Below are positions 12,472 to 13,886 of a stretch of 13,886 nucleotides of DNA, one piece after another. The stretch is from JAUZPB01 sp037140715 (lineage in GTDB: Bacteria; Bacteroidota; Ignavibacteria; Ignavibacteriales; SURF-24), in contig JBAXDX010000077.1 of assembly GCA_037140715.1 (NCBI GenBank), positions 1-13,886 of the forward strand, in the 5' to 3' direction. Both the position numbers and the translations under genes were made by a program. Under the pieces are notes generated by a model. That model saw only the letters and a list, made by a program, of their open reading frames with translations, was not told where the DNA came from and did not search any database. Position 1 is the first letter of the stretch. Every line of letters starts with the position of its first letter.

Positions 12472-13083
12472 ATGAGAAATAAAGTAAAAATTGCAATTAC
12501 CGGCGGTATTGGTTCTGGCAAGACAGAATTTCGCAACTGTCTTAAGGAAAAGGGTTATCCTGTAATTAGTGCGGACTATGAAGCCAAACAGATTTTAATT
12601 AATAATCCATTAGTCAGGAAGAAGATAATAAATGCGTTTGGTGAAAACTCATATACAAAGACAGGCGTAAATACAAAGTATCTGGCTGAAACAGTATTTT
12701 CTGATACCGCAAAGGTTATGAAGATTAACGAAATTGTCCATCCTGCCGTTATTAAGCATATTGTGGAACTGATGGACAGCTTTCTCAAAGAGAATAAATT
12801 TGTCTTTGTCGAAGCCGCTCTCATTTATGAAGCTGAAATGGAAGCGCTGTTTGATTATGTCGTGCTTATAACTTCTGATGAAACAGAAAAAATAAAACGC
12901 CTTACAGTCCGCGATAACACAGGCGAAGAAGATATCCGGCAGATAATGGCAAACCAGATCCCTGACGAGACAAAAAAAGGCTGGGCTGATTTTGTATTTG
13001 ACAATAATGCAGGATTACCTGAGCTTCATGCCAAGGCCGATTTCCTGATTACTATTCTTAAATCTATGAGTGAGGATATATGA
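12472..13083 (+). CDS. coaE: Dephospho-CoA kinase
   Basis: CoaE phosphorylates the 3'-OH of the dephospho-CoA ribose, the last step of coenzyme A synthesis, in the cytosol. The 203-residue protein starts with a P-loop GGIGSGKT (residues 11-18). D35 (ISADYEAK) matches the family substrate/catalytic Asp. Then come HPAV, the VEAALIYEAEMEALFDYVV segment, RDNTGEEDIRQIMANQIP with the lid Arg, and ADFVFDNN near the end. Length is normal. ATG 12472 has no good ribosome binding site. The stop overlaps the next start as ATGA, so pheA is probably translationally coupled. Confidence 0.96.
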   Translation: MRNKVKIAITGGIGSGKTEFRNCLKEKGYPVISADYEAKQILINNPLVRKKIINAFGENSYTKTGVNTKYLAETVFSDTAKVMKINEIVHPAVIKHIVELMDSFLKENKFVFVEAALIYEAEMEALFDYVVLITSDETEKIKRLTVRDNTGEEDIRQIMANQIPDETKKGWADFVFDNNAGLPELHAKADFLITILKSMSEDI

Positions 13084-13886
13084 AAATTATAGCTTACCAG
13101 GGTGAACCGGGCGCTTATAGTGAGGCGGCTTCAAAGCTTATCTTTAAGGAAGATATTGAGCTTTCACCATCGGCAACATTTGAAATAGTTTTTAATAAGG
13201 TAAAAAAAGGCAAAGCTGACTTTGGCGTTGTGCCTGTTGAAAATAGTCTTTATGGTAGCGTTTTCGAAACTTATGATCTGTTAAAAAAATATTCGCTTAA
13301 AATAATCGGAGAGCTGAACCTTCAGATAAATCATTATCTGATGAGTAATAAAAAATATAAGCTTAAGGATTTGAAGAAAATCTATTCCCATCCACAAGCC
13401 TTAGGGCAGTGCTCACAGTTCTTAAATGCTCTAAAGGACGTAAGCATTCTTCCTGTTTATGATACTGCAGGTGCCGCAAAGATGATAGCTGAGAATCCCG
13501 TTGCAAATGAAGCTGCTATTGCAAGCAAACGCGCGGCTGAAGTGTATGGATTAAAAGTAATTCAGGGGAATATCCAGAATAACAGTGAAAATTATACAAG
13601 GTTTCTTGTTATATCGAAGAAAGCCACAGGGGTTAGTTCCTCCAATACGAAAACTTCAATCTGTTTTGAACTTAAGAGTATGCCGGGAGCATTGTTCCGC
13701 GCTTTAAGTGTTTTTGCTTTAAGGGATATTGACCTTACAAAAATAGAATCCCGCCCGATTGCAAAGAAAACCTTCGAATATGTTTTTTATATAGACATGA
13801 AAGGTAATCTTGCAGACAAGAGAATCAAAAATGCTATTAACCATTTGAAAGAAATTTCACACAGTCTTATGATATTCGGCTCGTAT
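13080..13886 (+). CDS. pheA: Prephenate dehydratase (3' end cut by the window)
   Basis: This enzyme converts prephenate to phenylpyruvate in phenylalanine synthesis. The 269 codons visible from ATG 13080 begin MKIIAYQGEPGAYSEAA, the family N-terminus. VPVENSLYGSVFETYDLL and IYSHPQALGQCSQF are typical substrate-site motifs. NYTRFLVIS includes the T173-R174-F175 catalytic motif. An ACT regulatory domain follows, with GALF (203-206) and ESRP (223-226), the phenylalanine-binding motifs, so feedback inhibition by Phe is expected. There is no fused chorismate mutase at the N-terminus. The frame ends at FGSY, close to the usual LGSYP end, so only a few residues are missing. It overlaps coaE by 4 bases. 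Confidence 0.96.
   Translation, partial: MKIIAYQGEPGAYSEAASKLIFKEDIELSPSATFEIVFNKVKKGKADFGVVPVENSLYGSVFETYDLLKKYSLKIIGELNLQINHYLMSNKKYKLKDLKKIYSHPQALGQCSQFLNALKDVSILPVYDTAGAAKMIAENPVANEAAIASKRAAEVYGLKVIQGNIQNNSENYTRFLVISKKATGVSSSNTKTSICFELKSMPGALFRALSVFALRDIDLTKIESRPIAKKTFEYVFYIDMKGNLADKRIKNAINHLKEISHSLMIFGSY

Overview
The window looks like a low-GC chromosome segment from the Bacteroidota/Chlorobiota/Ignavibacteria side of the tree. The lineage call is an inference. It rests on the gene order thrS-infC-rpmI-rplT-pheS-pheT, then a coiled-coil gene, zapA, a 6S-like RNA and rny, on the wording of PheS motif 2 (RNEAISARS..), and on three tRNA genes that do not encode CCA. Several start codons carry good AAGGA/GGAGG ribosome binding sites, so this is not a strongly SD-less flavobacterial genome.

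Left part, 1 to about 2510, is accessory DNA. It opens with the C-terminal end of a phage/plasmid-type D5-like primase-helicase whose frame is cut by an in-frame TGA at 10-12. Next comes a roughly 280-base non-coding stretch full of short inward-facing repeats around an AT-rich palindrome, which looks like a replication origin or regulatory region of an integrated element. Four small unrecognised genes follow (897-1115, 1158-1451, 1542-1814, 1925-2110). After them lie two large hairpins, a promoter-like TTGACA and a cluster of ACCATGTAGT motifs. The accessory DNA ends against the 3' end of a CAU-anticodon tRNA gene on the minus strand, the classic place for an integrated element to stop. No integrase is visible, so element type and outer limit are unknown.

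Middle part, 2550-3005: tRNA-Ile(CAU) on the minus strand is divergent from tRNA-Leu(UAA) and tRNA-Val(GAC) on the plus strand. Each direction has its own sigma70-like promoter. A terminator follows tRNA-Val, only 12 bases before thrS.

Right part, 3018-13886, is conserved core genome, all on the plus strand. It holds a translation block (thrS, infC, rpmI, rplT, pheS, pheT), a cell-division and RNA block (ZapB-like coiled coil, zapA, 6S-like RNA, rny), a strong terminator, then coaE and pheA, which overlap at ATGA; pheA runs off the window end. The block thus contains both subunits that charge tRNA-Phe and the enzyme for the prephenate step of phenylalanine synthesis.

The most notable points are the origin-like repeat array, the small-gene cluster with uniform AAGGA-9 nt-ATG signals, a possible promoter-hairpin-terminator RNA unit at 2226-2346, an SD-supported AUC start candidate in infC, and terminators placed directly before thrS and pheS.
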